Shown: piece after piece, positions 7,181 through 15,978 of the stretch
Position numbering within the stretch: the stretch's first letter is position 1
Layout of the letters: every line of letters starts with the position of its first letter
Origin: Bacteroidales bacterium UBA4360
GTDB lineage: Bacteria > Bacteroidota > Bacteroidia > Bacteroidales > UBA932
DNA: 64,000 bases
Direction: 5' to 3'
Assembly: GCA_002393945.1 (NCBI GenBank)
Contig: DGSO01000006.1
Location: forward strand, 9,035 to 73,034
The notes under the pieces: generated by a model
What the model was told of the DNA's origin: nothing
Databases searched by the model: none
What the model saw: only the letters and a program-made list of their open reading frames with translations
Position numbers and translations under genes: made by a program

Positions 7181-7689
7181 CGGCGGGTGTCCGGGGCAAG
7201 GGCGGGAACTGCCAGAAGAGACAGGATGAAGCCGGCTGCAAGGGACAGTCCGAAACGCGTGGCGTTGAACCAGAATGGACGGACGGAGGCACCGTCGGCC
7301 CAGACGTAAATAAGGGTGAATATCGCCTGGGCGATGAAAAGGGCGAGGGCAACCTTGCCGATTCCGCTCTTTGTGGCGGAGAAGTCTTCCTTGCGGGCAA
7401 AGAGTTCACCGCCGAAAACGAGGCTGATAACCGGGTTCCTGAGCCATGCTACCGGAACGAGGGCAAGTGCGTTAAGGCCAAGGACCCCTTCTGACAGGAG
7501 GTCTACTATGAGGCCTGAAACAAAGGCGATTATCATCGCGCCTACGCTTCCCACCCTGATGGGGATGCATAGCACCATGACGGGAAGTACCGACAGCATG
7601 AGATATGGAGATAACGTGAAATAGTTCCCCAGTATAAGCTGCGCCAGGAGCAGCAGGACGTATACAAGCCAGAATTCCGAACTTCTCAT
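7177..7689 (-). CDS. mreD: Rod-shape-determining protein MreD
   Basis: This is a small (170-residue) multi-span membrane protein located between mreC and mrdA with 4-bp ATGA overlaps on both sides. Sequence conservation is low in this family; the call rests on position, length and hydrophobic pattern, with five or six predicted helices, and on motifs such as GLIVDLLSEGVLGLNAL, which match the MreD pattern (DxxxxxxxGxxA). MreD is an elongasome component. Confidence 0.88.
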   Translation of the reverse strand: MRSSEFWLVYVLLLLAQLILGNYFTLSPYLMLSVLPVMVLCIPIRVGSVGAMIIAFVSGLIVDLLSEGVLGLNALALVPVAWLRNPVISLVFGGELFARKEDFSATKSGIGKVALALFIAQAIFTLIYVWADGASVRPFWFNATRFGLSLAAGFILSLLAVPALAPDTRR

Positions 7690-8495
7690 AGCTCTGCCTC
7701 CTCTATCTCGTCAAAGGCGATGTTGTGCACTACGCTGACGTATCTTATCGTCTTGAAATCCTGGAAGAGCGTGACCTCGATTTCATTCGTGGCGCCGTTG
7801 ATGATTTTAGCGTCTCCTACGGTTCCAAGGGGGATGTCCGGAGGGAACATCAGAGAGTGGCCGCTGGTATAGACGGTGTCGCCGGGAGAGAATTTGTACT
7901 GAAGCGGAATCTCTCTCAGCACGGCCTTGTTGGAATGGCGGCCGTCCCAGATGAGCGGTCCCACGGCGCCTTCCTCTCCAAGGCGGGCGCTGATGGAGAT
8001 GTCGTTGTTCTGGAAAGAGAATGCGAAGCTGTGGTGGGCGCTCACGGCGTCCACTATGCCCACAACTCCTCCGGGAGTTATGACTCCGGATTTCTCCTGG
8101 ATGCCGTCCTCGAATCCGCGGTTGAGAATCAGATAGTTGTGCTGCTTTTTACGGCTTATCTTGACCACCTCTGCGGGAATGAATTCGAACCCGCGGGCGG
8201 TCTGGACTTCCATGTTGTCTATTCCGGCCTGGTGCAGACGTTCCCTGGCTTCTCCAAGCTCTTTGTGCAGCAGGAAATTCTCCTGGGCAAGCTGCCTGTT
8301 CTTGGACCTCAGGGAGAAGTATTCGGCAATGGACTGGGTGCTTCCCCATACGGCTCCCATGACGCCGTGTGCACCCCTGGCTATCCATACCCTCTGCAAC
8401 TCTGCATTGCGAGAGAGAATATGCAGCGACGCGATCTCCAAAAGGATGAAGACCGCGAGTGAAATTGCTGCAGGAAGCCAGGCGCGACGCTTCAT
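7686..8495 (-). CDS. mreC: Rod-shape-determining protein MreC
   Basis: The protein has 269 residues: an N-terminal membrane anchor (residues about 8-25), a coiled coil (about 60-95, SKNRQLAQENFLLHKELGEA) and the MreC beta domain with GVITPGGVVGIVDAVSAHHS and TVYTSGHSLMFPPDIPLGTV, both family signatures. In the periplasm it links MreB to PBP2. It lies between mreB (3 bp gap) and mreD (ATGA overlap). Confidence 0.94.
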   Translation of the reverse strand: MKRRAWLPAAISLAVFILLEIASLHILSRNAELQRVWIARGAHGVMGAVWGSTQSIAEYFSLRSKNRQLAQENFLLHKELGEARERLHQAGIDNMEVQTARGFEFIPAEVVKISRKKQHNYLILNRGFEDGIQEKSGVITPGGVVGIVDAVSAHHSFAFSFQNNDISISARLGEEGAVGPLIWDGRHSNKAVLREIPLQYKFSPGDTVYTSGHSLMFPPDIPLGTVGDAKIINGATNEIEVTLFQDFKTIRYVSVVHNIAFDEIEEAEL

Positions 8496-8498
8496 GGC

Positions 8499-9521
8499 TT
8501 AGCGCATGAGGAATGAGTAGTTGTCCGTATTCTTGAGGGCGATGCAGGTACCGCGGGCCACGGCGCGAAGAGGGTCTTCCGCTACGTGGAACGGGATGTT
8601 CACCTTCTCGGAGAGACGCTTGTCGAGACCTCTCAGGAGGGCGCCGCCTCCGCTGAGGAAGATACCGTTCTCTACGATGTCTGAGTAGAGCTCCGGAGGA
8701 GTCTGCTCCAGAACCTGCTGGATTGCGGTCTCAAGGCGGGCGATGGACTTGTCAAGGCAGTGTGCGATTTCCTGATAGGGGATGAGGGCCTCTACAGGGT
8801 GGCCTGTCATGAGGTTTGGACCGCGGACGAGGAAGGGTTCGGGCTCTACGTCAAGCTGAGGGATGACGGAACCGACGGCTATCTTGATGCGTTCTGCGGT
8901 GGTCTCACCGACTTTAATCACGTGCTGCTGACGGAGGTAGTTCTGGATATCGGCCGTGAAGACGTCACCCGCAACGCGGATTGATTCCTGCTGGACTATG
9001 CCGCCGAGGGAGATGACGGCGATCTCCGTGGTGCCGCCTCCGATGTCGACTACCATGTTGCCTTTAGGCGCTTCGACGTCGAGGCCGATACCGAGGGCTG
9101 CGGCCATGGGTTCGTAGATAAGGTAAACGTCCCTGCCGCCGGCATGTTCGGAAGAGTCACGGACAGCCCTGATCTCAACTTCGGTGGAGCCGGAAGGAAT
9201 GCCGACCACGAGCTTGAGGTTTGGAGCGAAAAGGCTCTTGTGGCGGGAGTTGACCTGACGGATGAAACCGCGGATCATCATCTCTGCAGCGTTGAAGTCT
9301 GCGATGACGCCGTCCCTGAGGGGACGCACGGTCTTGATGCCCGGGTTGGTCTTCTCATGCATGAGCTTGGCTTTCTGGCCAAGGGCGATGCATTTGCCGG
9401 TCTGGTTGTCTATTGCGACGATGGACGGTTCGTCCAGGGCAATCTGGTCATTCTGGAAAATGACCGTGTTCGCCGTGCCGAGGTCCATGGCCAGTTCTTG
9501 ATTCAAAAAGCGGAATGCCAT
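8499..9521 (-). CDS. mreB: Rod shape-determining protein MreB (bacterial actin)
   Basis: The protein has 340 residues with the actin-fold phosphate-binding loops DLGTANTVIF (near residue 13) and VDIGGGTTEIAVI (near residue 164) and the adenosine motif LSGGGALLRGLD near residue 290. It forms ATP-dependent membrane-associated filaments that organise cell-wall elongation. It is the first gene of mreBCD-mrdA-rodA-SDR, transcribed leftward from an intergenic region shared with ispD. Confidence 0.97.
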   Translation of the reverse strand: MAFRFLNQELAMDLGTANTVIFQNDQIALDEPSIVAIDNQTGKCIALGQKAKLMHEKTNPGIKTVRPLRDGVIADFNAAEMMIRGFIRQVNSRHKSLFAPNLKLVVGIPSGSTEVEIRAVRDSSEHAGGRDVYLIYEPMAAALGIGLDVEAPKGNMVVDIGGGTTEIAVISLGGIVQQESIRVAGDVFTADIQNYLRQQHVIKVGETTAERIKIAVGSVIPQLDVEPEPFLVRGPNLMTGHPVEALIPYQEIAHCLDKSIARLETAIQQVLEQTPPELYSDIVENGIFLSGGGALLRGLDKRLSEKVNIPFHVAEDPLRAVARGTCIALKNTDNYSFLMR

Positions 9522-9580
9522 ATTTGTGTGGGTCTAAGTATCTAATACTGTATTATCGTGTAAATTTAGCGAAAAAATCT

Positions 9581-9588
9581 TATATTCG
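9581..9588 (+). promoter_or_regulatory. Candidate -7 box of ispD
   Basis: TATATTCG, one substitution from TAnnTTTG, lies 17 bp upstream of the ispD ATG. The 84-bp mreB-ispD spacer must also hold the leftward mreB promoter; a TAAATTTA string near 9558-9565 on the minus strand is the best candidate. Confidence 0.45.
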
Positions 9589-9605
9589 CATAAAGAATTT
9601 ACACT

Positions 9606-10295
9606 ATGACCCGAAATAAATATCTGGTAGTATCCGCCGGCGGTTCAGGCGTGCGTATGGGAGCGGATGTCCCCAAACAGTTTCTCCTTCTTGACGGGAA
9701 ACCGATACTTCGCCTTACCATAGAGCGTTTCATGGAGGCGGTCCCGGATATACATGTCATAACCGTTCTTCCGCAGGGCAGTATCCAGGACTGGAGGCGC
9801 ATGTGTGCCCGCGACGGATTTACCTGCCCGCAAAAGCTTGTGGCCGGCGGTTTTACGAGATTCCATTCAGTCAAAAACGCCCTTGAGCATGTACCGGACG
9901 GCGTTTCCGTGGCTGTCCATGACGCTGTGCGCCCCCTTGTGAGCGCGGCAAAGATAAGGGAATTGTTCGAAGCGTCCGAGGACGCTCCCGCAGTGATTCC
10001 CGTAGTCCCCAGTTTCGACACCTTGAAGGTCCTGGACAGGAACGAAGACGGCACTCTTGCCGTGAGCCGGGAGACCGTTGACCGCAGCCGCGTCTGGGGA
10101 GCCCAGACCCCTCAGATTTTCCATTCCGAACTTCTCCGGAAGGCCTATACCCAGGGCTATGACACCAGCTTCACTGACGATGCTTCCGTGGCATCCCGTT
10201 TCGGAATTCCCGTGACCTGCATACTTGGTGAGCGGACCAACATAAAAATCACCACACCGGAAGACCTGGAGCTGGCAAAGCTGCTGCTCAGATAA
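9606..10295 (+). CDS. ispD: 2-C-methyl-D-erythritol 4-phosphate cytidylyltransferase
   Basis: The protein has 229 residues and carries out the third step of the MEP isoprenoid pathway: CTP + MEP to CDP-ME. SAGGSGVRMGADVPKQF near the N terminus is the nucleotide-binding loop with the conserved Arg and Lys. VHDAVRPLVS, RSRVWGAQTPQIF and TDDASVASRFG are further family motifs. The ATG at 9606 follows a promoter-like box closely. Its 3' end overlaps the convergent lipoprotein gene by 8 bp. Confidence 0.96.
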   Translation: MTRNKYLVVSAGGSGVRMGADVPKQFLLLDGKPILRLTIERFMEAVPDIHVITVLPQGSIQDWRRMCARDGFTCPQKLVAGGFTRFHSVKNALEHVPDGVSVAVHDAVRPLVSAAKIRELFEASEDAPAVIPVVPSFDTLKVLDRNEDGTLAVSRETVDRSRVWGAQTPQIFHSELLRKAYTQGYDTSFTDDASVASRFGIPVTCILGERTNIKITTPEDLELAKLLLR

Positions 10296-11424
10296 GTTCC
10301 AGCACCAGTTCGACGTCGCCCAGTCTCACCGTCTTTCCTGAGTTCTTTTCTATGAATCCGCGGGTGAGCGACCCTCTCCAGACTATATCGTCCCGCTGGT
10401 TCATGGGGATGTCTATCTCCACTCCGTAAACCTTGGAATTGTATTTTACGGTTGCCGATGTCTTCCAACTCGTACGCGTGCCGCCGTCATCCTCCAGTAT
10501 CATTAGCGCGCAGTTCTGCAGCCCGTCGGTCCATTCCGATATCAGGATTGCGTTGAACGGCTGTATCTCTTTGATCTGGCTCCTCCTTACGACTATCATG
10601 AAATCTGTCACAAAGGGCTGATATACCCTCAGTTCCGGTTCAGTGGAGGCTGTGAAATCTTCTACGGAGCCAACCTTTACGAAGAACTCGCTCGCTCCGG
10701 CAAACCAGCTGTCATATTGCCTGTTTGCCTTGAAAGACCTCAGGATAAGCGTCTTCATTGAATCTCCGGCTTTGGTTCCTACCAGGATGTCACCTCCGCC
10801 ATGGCCCCAGGAAGGGTCCTGTCTGCGCAGCATCTCGAGAGAGGTGTATTCTGAATCGGCATTGCGGCTGACCACCCATACCGGCCTTTCGGAGGCCATC
10901 TGCTCATCTACCAGCACTTTCTCTCCGGAAGGCGTATAACCCCAGTTGGTCTCGGAAAAGTCTCCGGGGTCGAAGGTTATGACCGGCATCTGCTGCCCGT
11001 CCCATGAATCCGAAAACGGCCAGTAAATCTGTACGTCGGATTCGGCCAGGGCATCCAGGAAATCTTCATTTCCGCCGCCTGCCTTGGTGATGGTGACGGC
11101 CTCCCTCAGCAGATCACGCAAAGGTCTCGCGTATCTGTTTCCGGCTTTCGATTCCCCGGAGCTGCCGATCCCCGCCCCGGGAGATGCGAACACATCCCTC
11201 ATAAGGTATTCATCATCATAGCCGTTTCCTGCCGATGCCGTCACGGCATCATGCACTTCCCCCACCTGCTCCCTGCCGATAGGGACAGATCCAAGCAGCC
11301 GGGATACATCCTCAAGGGTGAAATAACCGTTGTCCGGCACCGGAACAGGTTCAGTGGCTGCTTCTTTCCTGCAGCCCGACGCCATCAGCACTGCAGCGAC
11401 AATTGGAACAATCAATCTTTTCAT
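10288..11424 (-). CDS. Lipoprotein of unknown function
   Basis: The protein has 378 residues, with a signal peptide ending in a lipobox cysteine at residue 18 (LMASGC). I do not recognise a family. The middle contains an aromatic- and charge-rich globular region (QIYWPFSDSWDGQQMPVITF) and the C-terminal 100 residues look like an all-beta domain (VKYNSKVYGVEIDIPMNQRD, then RLGDVELVLELI). It may be a monocistronic surface or periplasmic lipoprotein. A GTACTTTG string at 11468-11461 on the minus strand is the likely promoter -7 box. Confidence 0.75.
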   Translation of the reverse strand: MKRLIVPIVAAVLMASGCRKEAATEPVPVPDNGYFTLEDVSRLLGSVPIGREQVGEVHDAVTASAGNGYDDEYLMRDVFASPGAGIGSSGESKAGNRYARPLRDLLREAVTITKAGGGNEDFLDALAESDVQIYWPFSDSWDGQQMPVITFDPGDFSETNWGYTPSGEKVLVDEQMASERPVWVVSRNADSEYTSLEMLRRQDPSWGHGGGDILVGTKAGDSMKTLILRSFKANRQYDSWFAGASEFFVKVGSVEDFTASTEPELRVYQPFVTDFMIVVRRSQIKEIQPFNAILISEWTDGLQNCALMILEDDGGTRTSWKTSATVKYNSKVYGVEIDIPMNQRDDIVWRGSLTRGFIEKNSGKTVRLGDVELVLELI

Positions 11425-11518
11425 TTTCTTCTGCGGGCATTAGTTCCCGTTTCCTTCCTGCAAAGTACAGAATAGTTATCCGTGTACGCAAAGGTGAAAC
11501 GGATAAAGGTATGAAAAA

Positions 11519-11542
11519 GCCCCTGCAGGAGTCTACAGGGGC
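11519..11542 (-). terminator. Intrinsic terminator of the pbp1A-ddl-prmC operon
   Basis: GCCCCTG (11519-11525) pairs with CAGGGGC (11536-11542). On the minus strand the hairpin is followed by TTTTTC, and A-rich sequence precedes it. A second dyad nearer the gene, TTTTGTCAA (11556-11564) with TTGACAAAA (11584-11592), may add to the 3' structure. Confidence 0.75.
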
Positions 11543-11595
11543 GATTTTTCAAAAATTTTGTCAATGGTTTTAATGTAAAAACGTTGACAAAACCG

Positions 11596-12498
11596 CTATT
11601 TCATATAGAAGACGAAGCGGTTTTTGTCATAGAAGTCCTTGACCAGTTCCGACTGGGAGAACCCTATCCCGGCAAAGACATCCCGGGTTTCGTTGCCCAG
11701 GATCTCGTTGATTTCGGTGAGGCCTTTCCCTTCGGGAGAGAGGAATCTGTCGGACCATCTGGCGATAGCCTTGTAGTAGAGGAGCGGGTCGTCGTCGGGA
11801 ACGAACAGCGCGGTTTCCGGTTCGTAGTCCAGCACATTGCGCCGGAGCTGGGGCTTCTCCTTCTCCATGATGTAGGGAGGGTTGGAGAGGATGAGGTCGA
11901 ACTGCCCGTAGTTGAAAGGCTGCTCGGTATCGAGGATATCGGCGGCGACAAAAGTAGGGGCAAGGGCTCCGGCCGCCTTGAGCTCGGAGGAGAAATCCTG
12001 GCTTCGGGCCACTTCGAGGGCTTTTTCTGAGATGTCCACGCCTACCACTCTGGCGCCGGGGACGGACAGTGCGAGCGACCATGCTATATTGCCGCTTCCC
12101 GTGCACAGGTCAAGGACTCTCACAGGTTCTGCGGTTTTGCCGTATGGAATGCGCATGCGCTTTGTCCTGTCGGCAATCTTTATGGCCTCCCTTACGAGGA
12201 GTTCGGTTTCAGGCCTTGGAATCAGCACATCCGAATTGACCCTGAAGGTGCGGCCGCAGAACTCGCATTTGCCGGTGACATACTGGATGGGCTCCCCGCT
12301 CTGGAGGCGCAGAAGGGCCTCAGCGAGGGGTTGTACGCACTTCTTGTCTATCTCGTACTGGGGTTCGACTATATGGGTATAACTCTTGGTTCCGATAAGC
12401 TCTTCGCACAGCATCAGTACTATGTTCCGGGCCTCGGCTGTAGGGTACAGGGGCTCAAGGGCGGCTACTCCCTGTTTGAGAAAATCGGCAAGGAGCAT
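11596..12498 (-). CDS. prmC: Release factor glutamine methyltransferase PrmC (HemK)
   Basis: The protein has 300 residues. It methylates the Gln of the GGQ motif in release factors RF1/RF2 using SAM. The SAM-binding motif VLDLCTGSGNIAWSLAL, the acidic VVGVDIS and the catalytic NPPY (LSNPPYIMEKEKPQL) are present, with a helical N-terminal domain. Its ATG overlaps the ddl stop codon by one base (TGATG), so it is translationally coupled. It is the last gene of the operon and is followed by a terminator. Confidence 0.95.
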   Translation of the reverse strand: MLLADFLKQGVAALEPLYPTAEARNIVLMLCEELIGTKSYTHIVEPQYEIDKKCVQPLAEALLRLQSGEPIQYVTGKCEFCGRTFRVNSDVLIPRPETELLVREAIKIADRTKRMRIPYGKTAEPVRVLDLCTGSGNIAWSLALSVPGARVVGVDISEKALEVARSQDFSSELKAAGALAPTFVAADILDTEQPFNYGQFDLILSNPPYIMEKEKPQLRRNVLDYEPETALFVPDDDPLLYYKAIARWSDRFLSPEGKGLTEINEILGNETRDVFAGIGFSQSELVKDFYDKNRFVFYMK

Positions 12499-13517
12499 CA
12501 GGCGTTCTCGATTATTTCAGAAAGGAATCCGGTGAAGTCCATGCCTGCCGCACGCACCATCTTGGGAACGAGGGAGGCATTGGTCATTCCGGGGATGATG
12601 TTCACTTCCAGGAAATAAATGCCATCCGGTGCCGATATGTAATCCATCCTCACGAGGCCTTTGCAACCCAGATGCTTATATATCCTTACCGAGATATCCT
12701 GAATCCGTTTTGCGAGTTCGTCGGGAATCTGGGCGGGGCATACTTCCTGGCTGAGGCCGTTGTACTTGGCATCATAGTCAAACCAGCCTGTCTCGGATAT
12801 GATTTCAATCACCGGAAGAGCCTTGATCCCGTCTTTACCGTTATATACTGCGCAAGTCAGTTCATGCTCGCTCTTGATAGCGGCTTCTACGATTACGGTG
12901 TCTCCTTCAGTGAAGGCATACCTTACCGCTGCGGGGAGGTCGTCGGCCTTTTCCACCTTGGTTATGCCGAAGCTTGAGCCTCCGTTCGTGGGTTTTACGA
13001 AAAGGGGCAGTCCAAGTTTTTCAACCGTCTTTTTGCTGAAGGCCTCTACGTCGTCTCCCTGACGGATGAAAGCGTCGGGCGACAGTTTTACGTAGTCTGC
13101 CCCGCGGAGGTAACTCTTGCAAGAATACTTGTCGAAAGCCACCGTGGTCACGAAGGCGCTGCAGCTTGAATGCGGCACTCCAAGCATCTCCAGGTAGCCC
13201 TGGAGGAGGCCGGTTTCACCCGGGGCACCGTGCTGCATGATATAGGCGAAGTCGAACTTCACTTTCTCTCCAAGGACCATGACGGAGAAGTCGGTCTTGT
13301 CCACCTCGGGCTGTGCACCTTCGGGGAAGGGGCTTCTCATGGAATTAGCCCTTCGCATCGCAACGAGCTTCCACTGCCCGAAACGGGCGAAAATCTCGTA
13401 CACGTCATACTTGTATTCGTCGATGCGGGATGCGACGAATTCTCCGCTGCGGCAGGCAACTTCCCACTCTGAGGAATCGCTGCCGTAAATAACTGCAACT
13501 GACTGATATTTAGCCAT
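12498..13517 (-). CDS. ddl: D-alanine--D-alanine ligase
   Basis: The protein has 339 residues of ATP-grasp fold. It makes the D-Ala-D-Ala dipeptide for peptidoglycan. LFVKPTNGGSSFGITKVEKA is the ATP-binding loop, QHGAPGETGLLQGYLEMLG the N-terminal substrate region, and VRMDYISAPDGIYFLEVNIIPGM the Mg-binding end with the conserved E and N. It sits between pbp1A (one-base TAATG overlap) and prmC, so two cell-wall genes share a transcript. Confidence 0.96.
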   Translation of the reverse strand: MAKYQSVAVIYGSDSSEWEVACRSGEFVASRIDEYKYDVYEIFARFGQWKLVAMRRANSMRSPFPEGAQPEVDKTDFSVMVLGEKVKFDFAYIMQHGAPGETGLLQGYLEMLGVPHSSCSAFVTTVAFDKYSCKSYLRGADYVKLSPDAFIRQGDDVEAFSKKTVEKLGLPLFVKPTNGGSSFGITKVEKADDLPAAVRYAFTEGDTVIVEAAIKSEHELTCAVYNGKDGIKALPVIEIISETGWFDYDAKYNGLSQEVCPAQIPDELAKRIQDISVRIYKHLGCKGLVRMDYISAPDGIYFLEVNIIPGMTNASLVPKMVRAAGMDFTGFLSEIIENA

Positions 13518-15844
13518 TATTCAAAATAATAATTCTCAAGGTCGGATTTTTCGGGCGCGGTGTCCTCTTCTTCAGCGGCGCAGTGGTAACTGCCTATGCT
13601 TTCGGGGAAGACGTCGCTGTCGGATATGCCCAGGGTGCCGTCGGCAAGGACTTTCTTCATCCACAGGCCCCATATCGGCAGGGCCATGTTCGCCCCCTGG
13701 CCAAGGCTGTTGTTGGAGAAGTGGACGTAGCGGTCTTCGGCACCCACCCACACGCCGGCGGTAATCTTCGGGGTATAGCCGATGAACCAGCCGTCGGAGT
13801 TGTCGTTGGTGGTTCCGGTCTTGCCTGCAATCTGGCCCTTGAGGCCGTATTTGAGGCGAAGCCTGATACCTGTTCCGTAATCCACGACGCCCTTCATCAT
13901 GCTGATCATCTCGGCCGTGGCCTTCTGGGAAAGCACCTCGTGCTTCCTGTCGCTGAATGATCCGAGGATGTTTCCTTCACTGTCCTCTATGCGGGTGACG
14001 AAGATGGGGCTGGTATATGTGCCTCCCGAAGGGAAGGTGTTGTATGCCGTTACCATGTCATATACGCACAGGTCTGCAGAGCCCACGCAAAGCGATACTA
14101 CGGGGTCTACATAGCCGCCTATGCCCATTTTCCTCATCATGGAAACCATGGATTCCGGTCCAAGCTGCTTCATGAGGTATGCCGATACGGAGTTCGAACT
14201 GTGGGCAAGACCCCAGGCGAGGTCTACCATGGTGTCGTCGGCATGGGGGTCCTGAGGGCTCCATGTGTCTCCCTGGTTGTTGATGACGATTACAACCGGA
14301 GAGTTCTGGACAGGGTCGCACGGCGTCATTCCCGACTCCATCGCAAGGGTGTAGATGAAGGGTTTCACCGTGGATCCAACCTGGCGGCGTCCCTGACGGA
14401 CGTTGTCGTACTTGAAGTAGCGGTAGTCCGGACCGCCCACGTATGCCTTGATGTGTCCGGTTCCGGGTTCAATGGCCATGAAGGCTGCCCTGAAGAAGGA
14501 CTTGTAGTAGCGGATGGAATCGTCCGGAGTCATGAGCGTGTCAATGTAGCCGGGCTTATCCCATGTGAATACCCTTATCTTGGTCTTCTCCTTGAACGAG
14601 GCCTCGATTTCTGAATCTGAGTGGCCGGATGCCTTCATCATGCGGGTGCGGTCACTCCACTTGCGGGCCTGTTTCAGGGTGGTTTCGATGACTTTCTTGT
14701 CAGTGTCGGCCATGAAGGGGGGATTCCTGCGGTACTTGAGTTCCCTGTCGAAGGCCTTTTGGAGGTCTTTGCCAAGGTGTTCGGCCACGGCTTCCTCTGC
14801 ATAGCGCTGCATCTTGATATTTACTGTAGTGTAGATGCGGAGGCCGTCACGGTCGAGGTCGTACTTGGAGCCGTCGGACTTGAAATTCTTGTTGAGCCAG
14901 CCGTAGAGCGGATCCTCTGCCCAGAGAAGCGAGTCTACCTGATAGTCTTCAGGTGTATAGTAGGAAGACTTCTTGGGCTTGGTGGCATTCATGGTGCGCC
15001 TCAGCATGTCCCTGAAGTAGGGGCCCACTCCGGTGGTGCGGTCTCCTTGGCGGGTATGGAGGGTGATGGGCAGGGCCTGCAGGGAATCGCATTCGGCCTT
15101 GGTGAGGTACTTCATGTCTTTCATGCGGCTCAGTACCAGGTTGCGGCGCTTGAGGGCATGATCCGGATTGATGGATGGATTGTACCTTGTGGGCTTGTTG
15201 ACCATGCCCACAAGTACGGCGCTCTCTTCCGGATTGAGCTCCGAAGGATGCTTTCCGAAGAAGAGGTTTGCCGCCGAAGAGATGCCGTAGGAATTGGAGC
15301 CGAAGAAGATTGCGTTGAGGTACATGTCAACTATCTCTTCCTTGGTGTAGTTGCGTTCCAGTTTGATGGCTGTAATCCACTCCTTGAGTTTGATCCATAC
15401 CATTCCTATCTTGCCTACGCCGGGGCGCCTGGGGTAGAGCGTCTTTGCGAGCTGCTGAGTAATGGTGGAGCCGCCGCCCTGTGAGGAATCCCTGGAAAGG
15501 AGGGTTTTGAAGAGCACCCTTCCAAGGGACTGGAAGTCTACTCCGGAGTGCTTGTAGAAGCGTTTGTCTTCCGTAGCTACGGCGGCCTGGATCAGTGACG
15601 GGGCAAGTTCGTCATAGCTTACGAATGTACGGTTTTCTATATGGTAGGTGGTGAGTATCTCGCCACCGTCGGCAATAACCTGCGTCGCAAGTTTGGAATC
15701 AGGGTTTTCAAGTTCCTCCAGCGAGGGAATGTCTGCAAAGGCCCATACCAGCGCCAGCAGGATGCCCAAAGCCACGAACGGAGCTACGAGTATGATCCAG
15801 AACCAAAGGGTTATTTTTTTTCTGGTTTTGTCTGTCATCGGCAA
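13517..15844 (-). CDS. Penicillin-binding protein 1A-type bifunctional enzyme
   Basis: The protein has 775 residues: an N-terminal membrane anchor (residues about 12-36), a GT51 glycosyltransferase with the catalytic Glu at E92 (ATEDKRFYKHSGVD) and GGSTITQQLAKTLYPRR, then a transpeptidase domain with STVK at 491-494, SSN at 549-551 and KTGT at 675-678. It polymerises and cross-links peptidoglycan at the inner membrane. It is the first gene of the operon with ddl and prmC and diverges from topA. Confidence 0.95.
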   Translation of the reverse strand: MPMTDKTRKKITLWFWIILVAPFVALGILLALVWAFADIPSLEELENPDSKLATQVIADGGEILTTYHIENRTFVSYDELAPSLIQAAVATEDKRFYKHSGVDFQSLGRVLFKTLLSRDSSQGGGSTITQQLAKTLYPRRPGVGKIGMVWIKLKEWITAIKLERNYTKEEIVDMYLNAIFFGSNSYGISSAANLFFGKHPSELNPEESAVLVGMVNKPTRYNPSINPDHALKRRNLVLSRMKDMKYLTKAECDSLQALPITLHTRQGDRTTGVGPYFRDMLRRTMNATKPKKSSYYTPEDYQVDSLLWAEDPLYGWLNKNFKSDGSKYDLDRDGLRIYTTVNIKMQRYAEEAVAEHLGKDLQKAFDRELKYRRNPPFMADTDKKVIETTLKQARKWSDRTRMMKASGHSDSEIEASFKEKTKIRVFTWDKPGYIDTLMTPDDSIRYYKSFFRAAFMAIEPGTGHIKAYVGGPDYRYFKYDNVRQGRRQVGSTVKPFIYTLAMESGMTPCDPVQNSPVVIVINNQGDTWSPQDPHADDTMVDLAWGLAHSSNSVSAYLMKQLGPESMVSMMRKMGIGGYVDPVVSLCVGSADLCVYDMVTAYNTFPSGGTYTSPIFVTRIEDSEGNILGSFSDRKHEVLSQKATAEMISMMKGVVDYGTGIRLRLKYGLKGQIAGKTGTTNDNSDGWFIGYTPKITAGVWVGAEDRYVHFSNNSLGQGANMALPIWGLWMKKVLADGTLGISDSDVFPESIGSYHCAAEEEDTAPEKSDLENYYFE

Positions 15845-15861
15845 AAAAATTATTTCCTGAA

Positions 15862-15877
15862 CAAGACTAAAGTCTTG
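15862..15877. promoter_or_regulatory. Perfect 7-bp dyad between pbp1A and topA
   Basis: CAAGACT (15862-15868) and AGTCTTG (15871-15877) flank AA. The site lies 18 bp upstream of the pbp1A start in the divergent spacer. It could be an operator or a 5' UTR hairpin. No binding protein can be inferred. Confidence 0.4.
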
Positions 15878-15935
15878 CTAAAAATCCAGTTTACAAAATT
15901 AAGCAGAAAATTTGGAAATTTGCCTTAAATCTTCG

Positions 15936-15943
15936 TTACTTTG
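15936..15943 (+). promoter_or_regulatory. Candidate -7 box of topA
   Basis: TTACTTTG, close to TAnnTTTG, is 36 bp upstream of the topA ATG. Confidence 0.45.
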
Positions 15944-15978
15944 CAAAAGAAAACCGAACAAACCGGTCGAAAAGAGTT

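Noticed and set aside
6002..7309. Long open frame (435 codons) on the plus strand opposite mrdA
   Set aside because: It is antisense to a complete PBP2 with all motifs, has no domain signature and results from the codon bias of the real gene.
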